Source: Streptococcus hyovaginalis DSM 12219 (GTDB lineage: Bacteria; Bacillota; Bacilli; Lactobacillales; Streptococcaceae). Taken from it: 64,000 nt of DNA. A program made the position numbers and the translations under genes. The DNA lies in contig NZ_ATVP01000004.1 in NCBI RefSeq assembly GCF_000420785.1, positions 1 to 64,000 on the forward strand, read 5' to 3'. This document shows positions 18,602 to 26,975 of this stretch, in pieces (within the stretch, counting starts at the first letter, position 1; every line of letters begins with the position of its first letter). Under the pieces are notes generated by a model, which saw only the letters and a list, made by a program, of their open reading frames with translations, was not told the origin of the DNA and did no database searches.

Positions 18602-19369
18602 TTAGCCTTTTTGGAGTTCTTCAAGAATCAGCTGATTCATCTGATCAAAATAGAAATTGTCACGGTCATAGGCAATATCACAATAAATGGCTAAATCGAT
18701 AATTTTTTCTAAAAATACCGATGATGAAAAACCAGTTGTTCTATACAATTCCTCCTCGTCAAAGGGCTGAATTAAATGCGCCAAGGGGTTACGAACTGAT
18801 TTTTCAAATTCGCGCAAGTCTTTAACCGTCTGCTTGATTTTGGAATCAAGCTTGGTCAGTTGGATGAGCTCCGACAAGCTACTAGATGTCACCTTACCAT
18901 CGCGCTTTTCAGCAACATAGGCTTGAATGGTTGCATTTTCAGAGGCATGCATCTTGTGGAATTTCCAGGTATCGTATTGGGATGACTTGGAGTTGTTGAT
19001 GTAGCTATCTAGCTCAGGGATCTCATCTTCTAGTAGTTTTAAGAATAAGCGGTACAAAATAGGACTAACAGCACGTACAAAATCAATAATCTTGCCATTT
19101 CGCAGCTTAGCTTCTAAGTCCAAAATGTAATTGGCCAACAATTCTTTCTCATAAGGATTGCTGACCAAGTTACGCTTAAAATGAGCTTCACAAGCCCGTC
19201 GGTCAGCCTCTTTTTCAAATAGAAAAGCAACATTAAGCTCTCGGCGTTCGTTCAAACTCTGTAATAAGAAGGAAAGAGGCTGGCTAACCTTTTGGTCCAA
19301 AACCTTAGACAAATGATGGTAAGCGTAAAGGTTTAACAAGACCGAAATTTTATCGATATCAATAGCCAT
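18602..19369 (-). CDS. HEPN-motif protein resembling the C-terminal RNase domain of Csm6
   Basis: A 255-aa all-helical-looking soluble protein. Near the C-terminus it carries SVRNPLAHLI, an R-x4-H motif (Arg193, His198) typical of HEPN ribonucleases, followed by a YD.....DQMNQLILEEL ending like that of Csm6/Csx1 proteins. No CARF (cyclic-oligoadenylate sensor) Rossmann motif is evident in the first 100 residues, and no cas genes are nearby. The TTG at 19381 is rejected in favour of ATG 19367-19369, one base after the deoD stop, so it is translationally coupled to deoD. RNase activity is inferred; it could be a degenerate or differently regulated HEPN protein. Confidence 0.65.
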   Translation of the reverse strand: MAIDIDKISVLLNLYAYHHLSKVLDQKVSQPLSFLLQSLNERRELNVAFLFEKEADRRACEAHFKRNLVSNPYEKELLANYILDLEAKLRNGKIIDFVRAVSPILYRLFLKLLEDEIPELDSYINNSKSSQYDTWKFHKMHASENATIQAYVAEKRDGKVTSSSLSELIQLTKLDSKIKQTVKDLREFEKSVRNPLAHLIQPFDEEELYRTTGFSSSVFLEKIIDLAIYCDIAYDRDNFYFDQMNQLILEELQKG

Positions 19370-19370
19370 A

Positions 19371-20081
19371 TTAGTCTGCAATCAGTGTTTCGAGACCCAC
19401 CTTCATCATATCTGTGAAGGTATTTTGACGTTCTTCTGCTGTTGTGTCTTCCTCTGGATTGACCAAACTATCTGAAATGGTCATGATAGCTAAAGTATCA
19501 ACACCATGCTGGGCTCCCAGATAGTAAAGAGCTGCTGCTTCCATTTCGATAGCCTTAACACCAAGCTCACCTAACTTCATGTTGCGCTCTGGCATGTTTG
19601 AGTAAAAAACATCAGAAGACAAAACATTACCGACATGCGTGGTCAAGCCGAGATCTTTAGCGATATGGTAGGCTTTATCGAGCAATTGGAAATTCGCAAT
19701 TTGTGGGAAGTCATACTCTGGGAAATCGTTGCGAATGATATTAGAGTTAGTCGCTGCCGCTTGAGCAAGGACCAGTTCACGAACATGAACATTCGGATCA
19801 ATAGAACCAGCTGTCCCAACTCGAATCAGCTTTTTAACACCATAATCAACGATTAGTTCACGTGCATAGATGGAAATCGATGGCATCCCCATACCTGTTC
19901 CCATAACGGAAACGCGTTCCCCCTTGTAAGTTCCAGTGTAGCCGAACATATTGCGGACTTCGTTAAAGCACACAGCGTCTTCAAGGAAGTTTTCCGCAAT
20001 AAATTTAGCACGTAAGGGGTCTCCTGGAAGGAGAATTTTATCAGTAATTTCGCCAGATTTGGCGGAGATGTGGATTGACAT
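19371..20081 (-). CDS. deoD: Purine-nucleoside phosphorylase, DeoD type
   Basis: A hexameric phosphorylase converting purine (deoxy)nucleosides and phosphate to base and (deoxy)ribose 1-phosphate. It is 236 aa from [12 protein letters not shown]. Motifs are [21 protein letters not shown], the IRVGTAGS phosphate/ribose site, and [11 protein letters not shown]. The frame opens upstream to 20135, but that N-terminus is not family-like and runs into the upstream terminator. No strong RBS precedes the chosen start. It follows punA in the nucleoside catabolism cluster, separated by a terminator-like hairpin. Confidence 0.93.
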   Translation of the reverse strand: MSIHISAKSGEITDKILLPGDPLRAKFIAENFLEDAVCFNEVRNMFGYTGTYKGERVSVMGTGMGMPSISIYARELIVDYGVKKLIRVGTAGSIDPNVHVRELVLAQAAATNSNIIRNDFPEYDFPQIANFQLLDKAYHIAKDLGLTTHVGNVLSSDVFYSNMPERNMKLGELGVKAIEMEAAALYYLGAQHGVDTLAIMTISDSLVNPEEDTTAEERQNTFTDMMKVGLETLIAD

Positions 20082-20125
20082 AACTTGAGATATAAAGGTC
20101 GAAAAGAAAGCGAAATAAAAATAGG

Positions 20126-20161
20126 AAGCTGTCAAGTAAATCCTGATTTGTTTGACAGCTT
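20126..20161 (-). terminator. Hairpin between the small membrane gene and deoD
   Basis: AAGCTGTCAA (20126-20135) pairs perfectly with TTGACAGCTT (20152-20161), and the minus strand continues CCTATTTTTATTTC. It probably attenuates read-through from punA into deoD. The plus strand also has a T-run. Confidence 0.75.
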
Positions 20162-20256
20162 ATCTTTTTTACAAGCTTCCCGACCGTATTCAGTTCAATG
20201 AATACAATCTAACCTTTCCTTTCTGTTTTTTTTTAGATGTAAGCCAGAGCCTGATT

Positions 20257-20481
20257 TCAATGATCGTGAAACTCTGAACCTTTTTCTTGTTTGAATTCTT
20301 TCCTGTTTTCCTCTAATCTGCTAGTTTTCTTCTCTTGGTCATAAAATATTATCATGGTTAATCCATTACCAAGAAAAACTACACTAAATAATTTTTGAGA
20401 TGTGAGTAAAAAGACAAGTACAGTTACAAAAGATATAAAAGACGCTATCAGATAACAATGCTCAGTCTTAATATTTTTCAT
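20257..20481 (-). CDS. Small membrane protein of unknown function
   Basis: A 74-aa protein with two predicted transmembrane helices (about 9-28 and 31-47), followed by a very charged tail (KKTSRLEENRKEFKQEKG) that would lie in the cytoplasm. It starts 10 bp after the punA stop with a poor RBS, so translation may depend on coupling to punA. I do not recognise the family. It is listed because of its position, clean frame and membrane topology. Confidence 0.55.
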   Translation of the reverse strand: MKNIKTEHCYLIASFISFVTVLVFLLTSQKLFSVVFLGNGLTMIIFYDQEKKTSRLEENRKEFKQEKGSEFHDH

Positions 20482-20491
20482 TTTACAGGTC

Positions 20492-21301
20492 TTACAACTC
20501 AGTCAAAATCGCTTTTACCAAACCTTTAAAGTCTTCCTTGATGTGTGTTGTCACTTCAACCACTTCGTCATGATTCAGTTCTGATTGGAAACCGGCAGCA
20601 TAGTTAGTGATGGCTGAGATTCCCAAGACCTTCATACCAGAATGAGCTGCAACAATAACTTCTGGAACTGTTGACATGCCAACAGCATGAGCTCCCATAG
20701 TTTTGAAGGCACGAATTTCTGCTGGTGTTTCGTAAGTTGGTCCCGTTACACCGATATAGATACCCTCTTCAAGGGGAATAGCTTGGTCTTTAGCAACGCG
20801 GTGAGCTACGTCTCGATATGCTTTTGTATAGGCATCAGACATGTCAGGGAAGCGCGGGCCAAACTCTTCTAGGTTTTCACCAATAAGAGGGTTGGTTCCT
20901 GTCATATTAATATGATCATTAATCACCATTAAAGTGCCTGGTCCATAACCGATACCACCAGCTGCATTAGTTACTAAAACTCCCTGACAACCCAAGGCTT
21001 TCATGACACGAACTGGAAAGGTAACAACTTCCATCGGATTACCTTCATAGAAGTGAAAACGTCCCTGAAGTGCTAATACTTTACGGCCAGATAAGTCACC
21101 AAAGACTAATCTCCCAGCATGACCAACTACCGTTGATTGTCCCCAGTTTGGGATATCAGCATAATCAACAACAACTGCATTTTCAATTTCTTCTGCCAAT
21201 TCTCCTAGACCAGAACCTAAGATTAAACCAAATTCTGGTGACTGAACCCCTCTACTTTCTAGGAAAGATTGAGTAACCCTAATTTTTTCTAATAGTGACA
21301 T
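20492..21301 (-). CDS. punA: Purine-nucleoside phosphorylase I (trimeric, PunA type)
   Basis: A 269-aa inosine/guanosine-specific phosphorylase of the PNP/MTAP trimeric family. Motifs are GLILGSGLGELAEEI near 26-40, VGHAGRLVFG, LQGRFHFYEG, VTNAAGGIG, the purine-site glutamate region YIGVTGPTYETPAEIRAF and GMSTVPEVIVA. It works with DeoD, deoB and rpiA to feed ribose 1-phosphate into the pentose phosphate pathway. It lies 12 bp after the arsC-like gene. Confidence 0.95.
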   Translation of the reverse strand: MSLLEKIRVTQSFLESRGVQSPEFGLILGSGLGELAEEIENAVVVDYADIPNWGQSTVVGHAGRLVFGDLSGRKVLALQGRFHFYEGNPMEVVTFPVRVMKALGCQGVLVTNAAGGIGYGPGTLMVINDHINMTGTNPLIGENLEEFGPRFPDMSDAYTKAYRDVAHRVAKDQAIPLEEGIYIGVTGPTYETPAEIRAFKTMGAHAVGMSTVPEVIVAAHSGMKVLGISAITNYAAGFQSELNHDEVVEVTTHIKEDFKGLVKAILTEL

Positions 21302-21313
21302 ATAATCTCCTTT

Positions 21314-21724
21314 TCATGATTTGGGATAGACAATTTCGCCATCCTCTTTAGTATATGGACTTGGTAAGCTAACAGGCAAAATATCTAGCACTGTCTCTGA
21401 TGGACGACACAAGCGTACTCCTTTACTCGTTACCACAATAGGCCTATTAATTAAAATGGCATCCGCCATCATTGCATCAATAACTTTTTCATCTGATAAG
21501 TTCTGGTCTGATAAGCTATGCTTATCAAATTCAGGTACATTTGTTCTAAGCAACTCCCTGGCGCTGATATTCATCTTATCTAATAAATCAACAAGTTCAA
21601 CTCGACTAGGAGGCGTCTTTAGATATTCGATAATCTGAGGCTCAATTCCTGCATGTCGAATCATAGCTAGAACATTACGAGATGTCCCACAAGCAGGGTT
21701 ATGATAAATCGTTATTTCTTTCAT
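21314..21724 (-). CDS. ArsC/Spx-family thioredoxin-fold protein (arsenate reductase-like)
   Basis: A 136-aa protein of the glutaredoxin-dependent ArsC family. The catalytic cysteine is in PACGTSRN (Cys12), and NRPIVVT is followed by VRLCRPSE, the usual arginine/phosphate-binding region. Spx proteins have CxxC here and this does not, so ArsC is favoured. No arsenic efflux gene is adjacent; it sits inside the deoB-punA operon (12-bp gaps), as in several streptococci. Actual arsenate reduction is not demonstrated. Confidence 0.82.
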   Translation of the reverse strand: MKEITIYHNPACGTSRNVLAMIRHAGIEPQIIEYLKTPPSRVELVDLLDKMNISARELLRTNVPEFDKHSLSDQNLSDEKVIDAMMADAILINRPIVVTSKGVRLCRPSETVLDILPVSLPSPYTKEDGEIVYPKS

Positions 21725-21736
21725 TGGCTTACCTTT

Positions 21737-22948
21737 TTATTGCAATTCAGATAGGAATGATTGTCCAATCATGGCCTTATCCACACCGAAGTTTTCAGCA
21801 ATCGTTGCCGAAATATCCGCAAAATACCCTTTTGGTATCACGCCACTACCTGTAAAGGATGGGCTGTAGGCCAAAAGTGGAATGTATTCACGCGTGTGGT
21901 CAGTACCAGCATAAGTAGGGTCATTCCCATGATCTGCTGTGATGAGAAGCAAGTCCTTGTCCCCCAAGAGGTCGGTGATTTCTGGCAAGCGGGCATCAAA
22001 TTCTTCCAAACAATCACGGTAACCATGGGCGTTGCGACGATGACCATAAAGGGCATCAAAATCTACCAGGTTGGTAAAGGAAAAACCCTTGGTAAATTCA
22101 GGATCTTTCAAGGTTTTAAGAAGGGTATCTACCCCGTGATTATTGGACTTGTTATGCCCTTGATCGTGGGTAATGCCTGAGCCATTGAAGATATCGTTGA
22201 TTTTTCCAATGCCATAAGTTGAGATCCCAGCATCAGCCAACTTATTAAGCACAGTCGGCTCAAATGGCGAAACGGCATAGTCATGACGGTTGGCTGTACG
22301 GGTAAAGTTACCAGGTTCTCCAACATAAGGACGAGCGATGATACGACCTAATAAAGCTGGGCGTTCCAAAGTAATGGAACGGGCGTACTCACAAATGCGA
22401 TAGAGTTCCTCAAGCGGAATAACTTCCTCATGAGCTGCAATCTGAAGCACAGGGTCTGCGGAGGTGTAGATGATAAGTTCGCCTGTCTCCATTTGGCGAG
22501 GACCAAAATCATCAATGACAGCCGTTCCAGAGTAAGGCTTGTTTGCCTCGCGGATGACCTTGCGACCTGAAAATTCTTCGATTTTTGTTAAGATTTCTTC
22601 CGGAAAACCATTCCAGAAAGTATCAAAAGGCTCCGTAATGTTAAGCCCCATGATTTCCCAGTGACCGGTCATAGTATCTTTACCAAGTGATACTTCTTCC
22701 AATTTTGTCGCATAGCCAGTCGGATTTTCTTCGGCTGGTACCGTTTTTAGCGGTGTCTCACGTGGAATGTTGCCAAGCCCCATTTTAGCCATATTAGGCA
22801 CATTAAGGCCAACAGTTTTAGAAATATGACCCAGGGTATCAGAAGCCCCATCAGGAACTCCTGCATTAACAAAATCATTAGCATCTGGAGCGGCACCAAT
22901 ACCAACAGAATCTAGCACCACTAAGTGAATACGATCAAAAGTAGACAT
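21737..22948 (-). CDS. deoB: Phosphopentomutase
   Basis: Interconverts (deoxy)ribose 1-phosphate and 5-phosphate, linking nucleoside phosphorolysis to the pentose phosphate pathway. It is 403 aa, of the alkaline-phosphatase superfamily. Metal and active-site motifs include [24 protein letters not shown] (phospho-Thr region) and [22 protein letters not shown]. It lies 93 bp after rpiA. Two small dyads occupy the gap: AGGGTG/CACCCT at 22963-22985 and ATAACC/GGTTAT at 22995-23010. Either may tune expression. Confidence 0.97.
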   Translation of the reverse strand: MSTFDRIHLVVLDSVGIGAAPDANDFVNAGVPDGASDTLGHISKTVGLNVPNMAKMGLGNIPRETPLKTVPAEENPTGYATKLEEVSLGKDTMTGHWEIMGLNITEPFDTFWNGFPEEILTKIEEFSGRKVIREANKPYSGTAVIDDFGPRQMETGELIIYTSADPVLQIAAHEEVIPLEELYRICEYARSITLERPALLGRIIARPYVGEPGNFTRTANRHDYAVSPFEPTVLNKLADAGISTYGIGKINDIFNGSGITHDQGHNKSNNHGVDTLLKTLKDPEFTKGFSFTNLVDFDALYGHRRNAHGYRDCLEEFDARLPEITDLLGDKDLLLITADHGNDPTYAGTDHTREYIPLLAYSPSFTGSGVIPKGYFADISATIAENFGVDKAMIGQSFLSELQ

Positions 22949-23041
22949 ATTTTTCCTATCTAAGGGTGGTTACGGTTAGCACCCTAATACCTCTATAACC
23001 TAAAGGTTATAAAATAATTGATTACTTTACTTAAATCTTTA

Positions 23042-23713
23042 TTAGGCCTCTAAGACCTTAACACCATCTTGACCAGCCACAATGACTTTATTAACCATGC
23101 CATTAAAGAGGCCATGCTCAACAACTCCAACCATGGCTTTTAATTCTTTGCCTAAGGCAATCGGGTCATCAATCTTCCCAAGATCAAGATCAATGATATA
23201 GTTTTTCATGTCTGTCACAAAGCGCTTACCATCTTGTTCACGATATGAGGGCTTGTAGCCTTTTTTTTCAAAATGACGAAAAAGTCGATCAGCACCATAT
23301 TGAACCACTTCAACTGGTAATTTAAAGGCACCAAGTTGATCAACCAACTTCGAATCATCAACCACCCAAATATATTCCTGGGTAGGGGTTGCGACAATCT
23401 TTTCCATCAGAAGGGCACCGCCACCACCCTTGATGCCATTAAAGTTTGGATCTACCTCATCAGAGCCATCAACAGTGATATCAATCACATCAATATCATC
23501 TACTGATTTTAAAGAGATTCCTAAACTCTCAGCTTGCTTTGTGGTTTGACTGGAGGTCGTCACACCAATGATAGATAGTCCTTCTTCATTGACCCGACGC
23601 CCTAATTCTTCAACGAAATAATAGGCTGTTGACCCGGTTCCTAAACCGACTACCATCCCATCGGTGACATATTCAGCAGCCTTAACACCCGCCAATTTTT
23701 TCAATGCTTCCAT
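23042..23713 (-). CDS. rpiA: Ribose-5-phosphate isomerase A
   Basis: Isomerises ribose 5-phosphate and ribulose 5-phosphate. It is 223 aa with [16 protein letters not shown] (phosphate loop), [22 protein letters not shown] (catalytic Asp-Asp region) and [15 protein letters not shown]. It is the first gene of the minus-strand nucleoside catabolism cluster and is divergent from the S24 repressor gene. There are no anomalies. Confidence 0.96.
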   Translation of the reverse strand: MEALKKLAGVKAAEYVTDGMVVGLGTGSTAYYFVEELGRRVNEEGLSIIGVTTSSQTTKQAESLGISLKSVDDIDVIDITVDGSDEVDPNFNGIKGGGGALLMEKIVATPTQEYIWVVDDSKLVDQLGAFKLPVEVVQYGADRLFRHFEKKGYKPSYREQDGKRFVTDMKNYIIDLDLGKIDDPIALGKELKAMVGVVEHGLFNGMVNKVIVAGQDGVKVLEA

Positions 23714-23796
23714 GAAAAACTCCTTATCGAATTATTACTTCTTCATTATAGCATGAAAGCGAATCCTTGTTAATGTATTAGGTACTACTTTTAATC

Positions 23797-23825
23797 TTGT
23801 TCTTTATAGAGAACGGTGCTATAAT
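23797..23825 (+). promoter_or_regulatory. Promoter of the S24 repressor with an embedded dyad operator
   Basis: TTGTTC (23797-23802) and TATAAT (23820-23825) are 17 bp apart. The perfect dyad GTTCT-N6-AGAAC (23799-23814) covers the -35 and most of the spacer. This is the layout expected for an autoregulated CI/HdiR-type repressor operator. Confidence 0.7.
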
Positions 23826-23855
23826 AGGTAAGCATTGATTTTTAGGAGACCATTC

Positions 23856-24572
23856 ATGAACAACAATGATGACATTATTCAGCTTATCACTGAACGTAAA
23901 GAGGAACTAGGCTTATCCCTAAGCGAGCTCTCACGACAAGTAGGAATGGCAAAGTCAGCTGTTTCTTGCTATTTAAACAAAACGCGAGAATTTCCTCTTA
24001 ACCGCATCCCACAATTTTCACGCGCCTTAGACTTAAGACCTGAAACATTACTCGGTATACCGAAACCGTTAGATCATCACTTATTTCAACAGCTCAATCA
24101 TAAACGACAAGAGCAAGTTATCGCCTTTCTTAATGAACAGTTCTTACAACAGGAGGCAGAAAAACAAGAAGCTACAGATCAGCTCTATCCTGTACAAACA
24201 GTGACACAGTTGGCTGCAGGGCTAGGTTACGCCTTTAATGATTATGATTTTGAAACCGTTCATGTCCCTTCAGAACCTCCTCGGTATGACCTCGCTTCCC
24301 TTGTTAATGGCGATTCGATGTACCCTACCTATCGTAACGGAGATGTCGTCTATCTGGTTGATAGAGGGTTCACCACTTATAACGGAGAGGTCTGTGCAGT
24401 CGCCATTAATGATCGCACTTATTTAAAACAAGTCTATTTAGAAAAAGAACAACTTCGCTTAGTATCTATCAACCCTGATTATAAAGATATTATTATCCCC
24501 TTTCCTCCTGAAGAGGATACCCACATTAAGATTTATCACGTCGTTGGAAAAGACACAACAGTCGCGATTTGA
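23856..24572 (+). CDS. XRE/S24-family self-cleaving repressor (HdiR/CI-like)
   Basis: A 238-aa repressor. The N-terminal HTH_XRE domain (about 6-68) contains LSLSELSRQVGMAKSAVSCYL, and the C-terminal LexA-like peptidase S24 domain has catalytic Ser154 (NGDSMYPTY) and Lys191 (TYLKQ). An Ala121-Gly122 bond in the linker is the expected autocleavage site. The start at 23856 follows TAGGAGA; the upstream extension is rejected. RecA-triggered cleavage would derepress its targets. It heads a same-strand run to an integrase, as in the lysogeny module of a temperate phage, but chromosomal HdiR homologues also exist, so it may be a resident gene. Confidence 0.88.
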   Translation: MNNNDDIIQLITERKEELGLSLSELSRQVGMAKSAVSCYLNKTREFPLNRIPQFSRALDLRPETLLGIPKPLDHHLFQQLNHKRQEQVIAFLNEQFLQQEAEKQEATDQLYPVQTVTQLAAGLGYAFNDYDFETVHVPSEPPRYDLASLVNGDSMYPTYRNGDVVYLVDRGFTTYNGEVCAVAINDRTYLKQVYLEKEQLRLVSINPDYKDIIIPFPPEEDTHIKIYHVVGKDTTVAI

Positions 24573-24607
24573 ATCACTTCATAATGATTAAACCACGAAA
24601 GGATCAC

Positions 24608-24934
24608 ATGGAATTAATTTATGAAACTTTTACTACTGTTGCAGGAACTCAATATCGTAAGAAGAATTTCGAAAAAGCAATGGGGATGTTTATAGCTGAC
24701 GCCACTTCTGACGTTAGATTAGTAAGAGAACCAGAAAACGAACACGATCATCTAGCCATAAAAGTCTATATATTCGATATTTTCATTGGCTACATTCCTA
24801 AAAAGGGTAATGGACCATTACGCAAGCTAATTCGGAATGAGGAACTTTTTATTTCTTGCAAGGCTGAACCTAGTTATGATGAATATAAAGATGAAGATAA
24901 ATGTATTCTTTTTATAAAGGTATTCAAAAGATAA
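24608..24934 (+). CDS. HIRAN-domain protein
   Basis: A 108-aa protein that is essentially one HIRAN domain. It begins TFTTVAGTQYRKKNF and continues RLVREPENEHDHLAIKVY, IGYIPKKGNGPLRKLI, the usual order of conserved strands. HIRAN domains bind single-stranded DNA ends or damaged DNA and occur in SWI/SNF helicases such as Rad5/HLTF and as stand-alone phage or plasmid proteins. ATG 24608 follows GAAAGGA; the in-frame TTG at 24569 overlapping the repressor is less likely. It sits between repressor and integrase, so it is cargo of the integrated element. Confidence 0.78.
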   Translation: MELIYETFTTVAGTQYRKKNFEKAMGMFIADATSDVRLVREPENEHDHLAIKVYIFDIFIGYIPKKGNGPLRKLIRNEELFISCKAEPSYDEYKDEDKCILFIKVFKR

Positions 24935-24949
24935 TAGAAAGGTAATAAA

Positions 24950-25741
24950 ATGGGATTGTTTAATTTTGGAAAACCAAAAGATAAAATTTTGAAGAAATAC
25001 TATTCTGATTATCCTGAGAAACCATATATTAGCGAAGGTCGTGATATTAAAAGTTGGGAACAGCTTATTGCATTTGATCCTAAAAAGTTGGTTAGTAAAG
25101 ACAAAATGCAACGAAACTCTGACGGCCTGTTGCCTGGACATATTTACCAAATCTATTGGATAGATAAATATAAACCGAACAAACAATTTCCTGTTTACTT
25201 CGAGTATGAATTTGGAATTGATTTTGAAGCGAAGAAAAAATTTCTAGAGCAGAGCGGTTATATATTTGGCGACAATGCAACGGATAAGGGAAAATACGTG
25301 CTTGAGAAATATCACGATATCATTGAAACAAAAAATAACCAAAATAAATTACCAAAGTTAAATTTACAGAAAGAGCTTGCTGCTTTTGATAAAGAGCAAA
25401 AGAAATTAGCTGAATTAGGGATCGAATCTAATGAAAATCGCAACGGTAGGAAAGGATTTGTTATTCAAAACAACGCCATTGTAGATTATACGAATAAAGA
25501 CTTTGATTCTGCTAAAAAAGGCTTCTTGATGGCAATGAATAAATGTGATTTCTACACCCCTGGAGGTGTGGACTACCTCGCGAAAATTTACCGAAAAGAA
25601 AAAGATTATCAAGCTGAAATCGAGTTAATTGAAAGAGCTCTTAAGAAATTTAACTCTGAGCCTGAAACGAATTGGAGCAAATCTAAAATTGCTAAGTTAG
25701 AAAAACGGTTAATCAAAGCAAAAGAACTTAGAAACAAATAA
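24950..25741 (+). CDS. Uncharacterised accessory protein of the integrase element
   Basis: A 263-aa soluble, lysine-rich protein, 15 bp after the HIRAN gene. The middle (GLLPGHIYQIYWIDKY, PVYFEYEFGIDFEAKKKFLE, residues about 53-90) recalls the N-terminal segment of some Gram-positive SAP-domain proteins, but no SAP motif follows. The C-terminal third (about 170-263) reads like a TPR-type helical hairpin repeat (FDSAKKGFLMAMNKC; DYLAKIYRKEKDYQAEIELIERALK). No catalytic motif was found. Its place between a repressor and an integrase suggests phage cargo, perhaps a superinfection or defence function, which is only inference. Confidence 0.6.
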   Translation: MGLFNFGKPKDKILKKYYSDYPEKPYISEGRDIKSWEQLIAFDPKKLVSKDKMQRNSDGLLPGHIYQIYWIDKYKPNKQFPVYFEYEFGIDFEAKKKFLEQSGYIFGDNATDKGKYVLEKYHDIIETKNNQNKLPKLNLQKELAAFDKEQKKLAELGIESNENRNGRKGFVIQNNAIVDYTNKDFDSAKKGFLMAMNKCDFYTPGGVDYLAKIYRKEKDYQAEIELIERALKKFNSEPETNWSKSKIAKLEKRLIKAKELRNK

Positions 25742-25746
25742 AAAAT

Positions 25747-25833
25747 CCCCACACTCTCACCGACCAAAGCTGAGTGCAGGGTATCCGTACAATAAAGAAA
25801 GGCATTAAATGGCCCTCTTTATTGTACCCATTT
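25747..25833 (+). terminator. Two consecutive hairpins before the integrase
   Basis: A first stem pairs CACTC near 25751 with GAGTG near 25773 (extended by CCC/GGG). A second, GTACAATAAAGA (25787-25798) with TCTTTATTGTAC (25816-25827), is a perfect 12 bp followed by CCATTTTATC. Together they should end the repressor-cargo transcript. Confidence 0.75.
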
Positions 25834-25857
25834 TATCAAAAAATGAAGGGGTAAGCA

Positions 25858-26916
25858 ATGGCATATTTTAGGAAGCGAGCCAACGGCTGGGAATATCGTA
25901 TCAGCTACAAAGACAATATTGGTAAGTACCGTCAAAAGTCTAAAGGTGGCTTTAGAACAAAGTCCGAGGCTACTCATGCTGCAAACCAAGCTGAATTGGA
26001 AATAGTTGAGGGTATAACTGCTGATAAAGAAGTAACATTAGCAGACTACTTTAAATCTTGGTATACAATCCATCGTGCACCCTCTATTACCGCTGGCACA
26101 ATCAAGCATTACGAAACCGCAACAACAGCCATTGCAAAATATTTTGATCAAATCAAATTAATAGACATAACACCATCGAGCTATCAAGCAACTTTGAACG
26201 AGATGGGTAGACATTACCGAAAATCAACCCTGCGACTAATCCATGCGAAGATAAAAGCATGTGCTAAGTACGCTGTCATGGATAGACTGATAAAAGTAAA
26301 TTTTGCTGAACTTGCTAAAGTCAATTCTGAGATTGAACCTAAAACACTTGATAAAAAGTTTTTAACGCAAACAGAATACCTTGACTTAATTGCGTTTACA
26401 AAAGCCAATCCATACGAACACCGACAATTACAAATCTACCTTTTGGCAGTTACAGGGATGCGTGTCGGTGAATCACTTGGTCTAACCTGGGATGATATAG
26501 ATTTCGACAATCATCAGCTAACCATCAATAAAACATGGGATATCTATGCTAAAAATGGTTTTTCACCAACAAAAAATCAACAATCTATCAGGACAGTACC
26601 GCTAGATAATGATACAATAACTTTATTAAAAGAATACAAAAGCGAAAAATGGATAGAAAATAAGTTTAACCGTTTATTCTCGGAAAATACCCATTCCTAC
26701 CTCAATAAGCGTTTAAAAGTCATTGTTGGGCGTTCTGTACATGTCCATTCCTTGCGTCATACATACGTTAGTTATTTGCTGACAAATGGCATCGAGGTGC
26801 TGACTATCTCAAAATTGATAGGACACAAAGATCCAACAATCACTTTAAACACTTACTCACATTTACTTAAAGAAAAAGAGATTTTAGACTACGACAAAAT
26901 AAAAACACTCTTTTAA
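25858..26916 (+). CDS. int: Tyrosine recombinase / phage integrase
   Basis: A 352-aa site-specific recombinase. The N-terminal arm-binding domain (about 1-55; [17 protein letters not shown]) is followed by a SAM-like core-binding domain (about 60-150) and the catalytic domain with Arg202 (TGMRVGES), His297-x-x-Arg300 (HSLRH), His323 (IGHKD) and Tyr333 (NTYSH). All residues needed for activity are present and the length is normal, so it looks intact. It ends 59 bp before mnmE, with tandem TTTGGGGCA repeats just after the stop, so the attachment site is probably at the mnmE 5' end. Confidence 0.94.
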   Translation: MAYFRKRANGWEYRISYKDNIGKYRQKSKGGFRTKSEATHAANQAELEIVEGITADKEVTLADYFKSWYTIHRAPSITAGTIKHYETATTAIAKYFDQIKLIDITPSSYQATLNEMGRHYRKSTLRLIHAKIKACAKYAVMDRLIKVNFAELAKVNSEIEPKTLDKKFLTQTEYLDLIAFTKANPYEHRQLQIYLLAVTGMRVGESLGLTWDDIDFDNHQLTINKTWDIYAKNGFSPTKNQQSIRTVPLDNDTITLLKEYKSEKWIENKFNRLFSENTHSYLNKRLKVIVGRSVHVHSLRHTYVSYLLTNGIEVLTISKLIGHKDPTITLNTYSHLLKEKEILDYDKIKTLF

Positions 26917-26920
26917 AAAA

Positions 26921-26941
26921 ATTTGGGGCATATTTGGGGCA
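26921..26941 (+). repeat. Tandem 10-bp repeats, probable integrase arm-type sites
   Basis: ATTTGGGGCA occurs at 26921-26930 and again at 26932-26941, five bases after the integrase stop. Such repeats next to int genes usually bind the integrase N-terminal domain beside an att core. The core and its partner at the other element end could not be located by eye. Confidence 0.65.
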
Positions 26942-26975
26942 AGATCCATTAAATAAGCGATATGAAAGGAACTCT

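Noticed and set aside
21761..22180. 139-aa plus-strand ORF inside deoB
   Set aside because: It is antisense to deoB and shows no family motif.
23700..23860. Search for the partner attachment core near the repressor
   Set aside because: No repeat of the sequence just upstream of mnmE was found here by eye, so no attL/attR pair is claimed.
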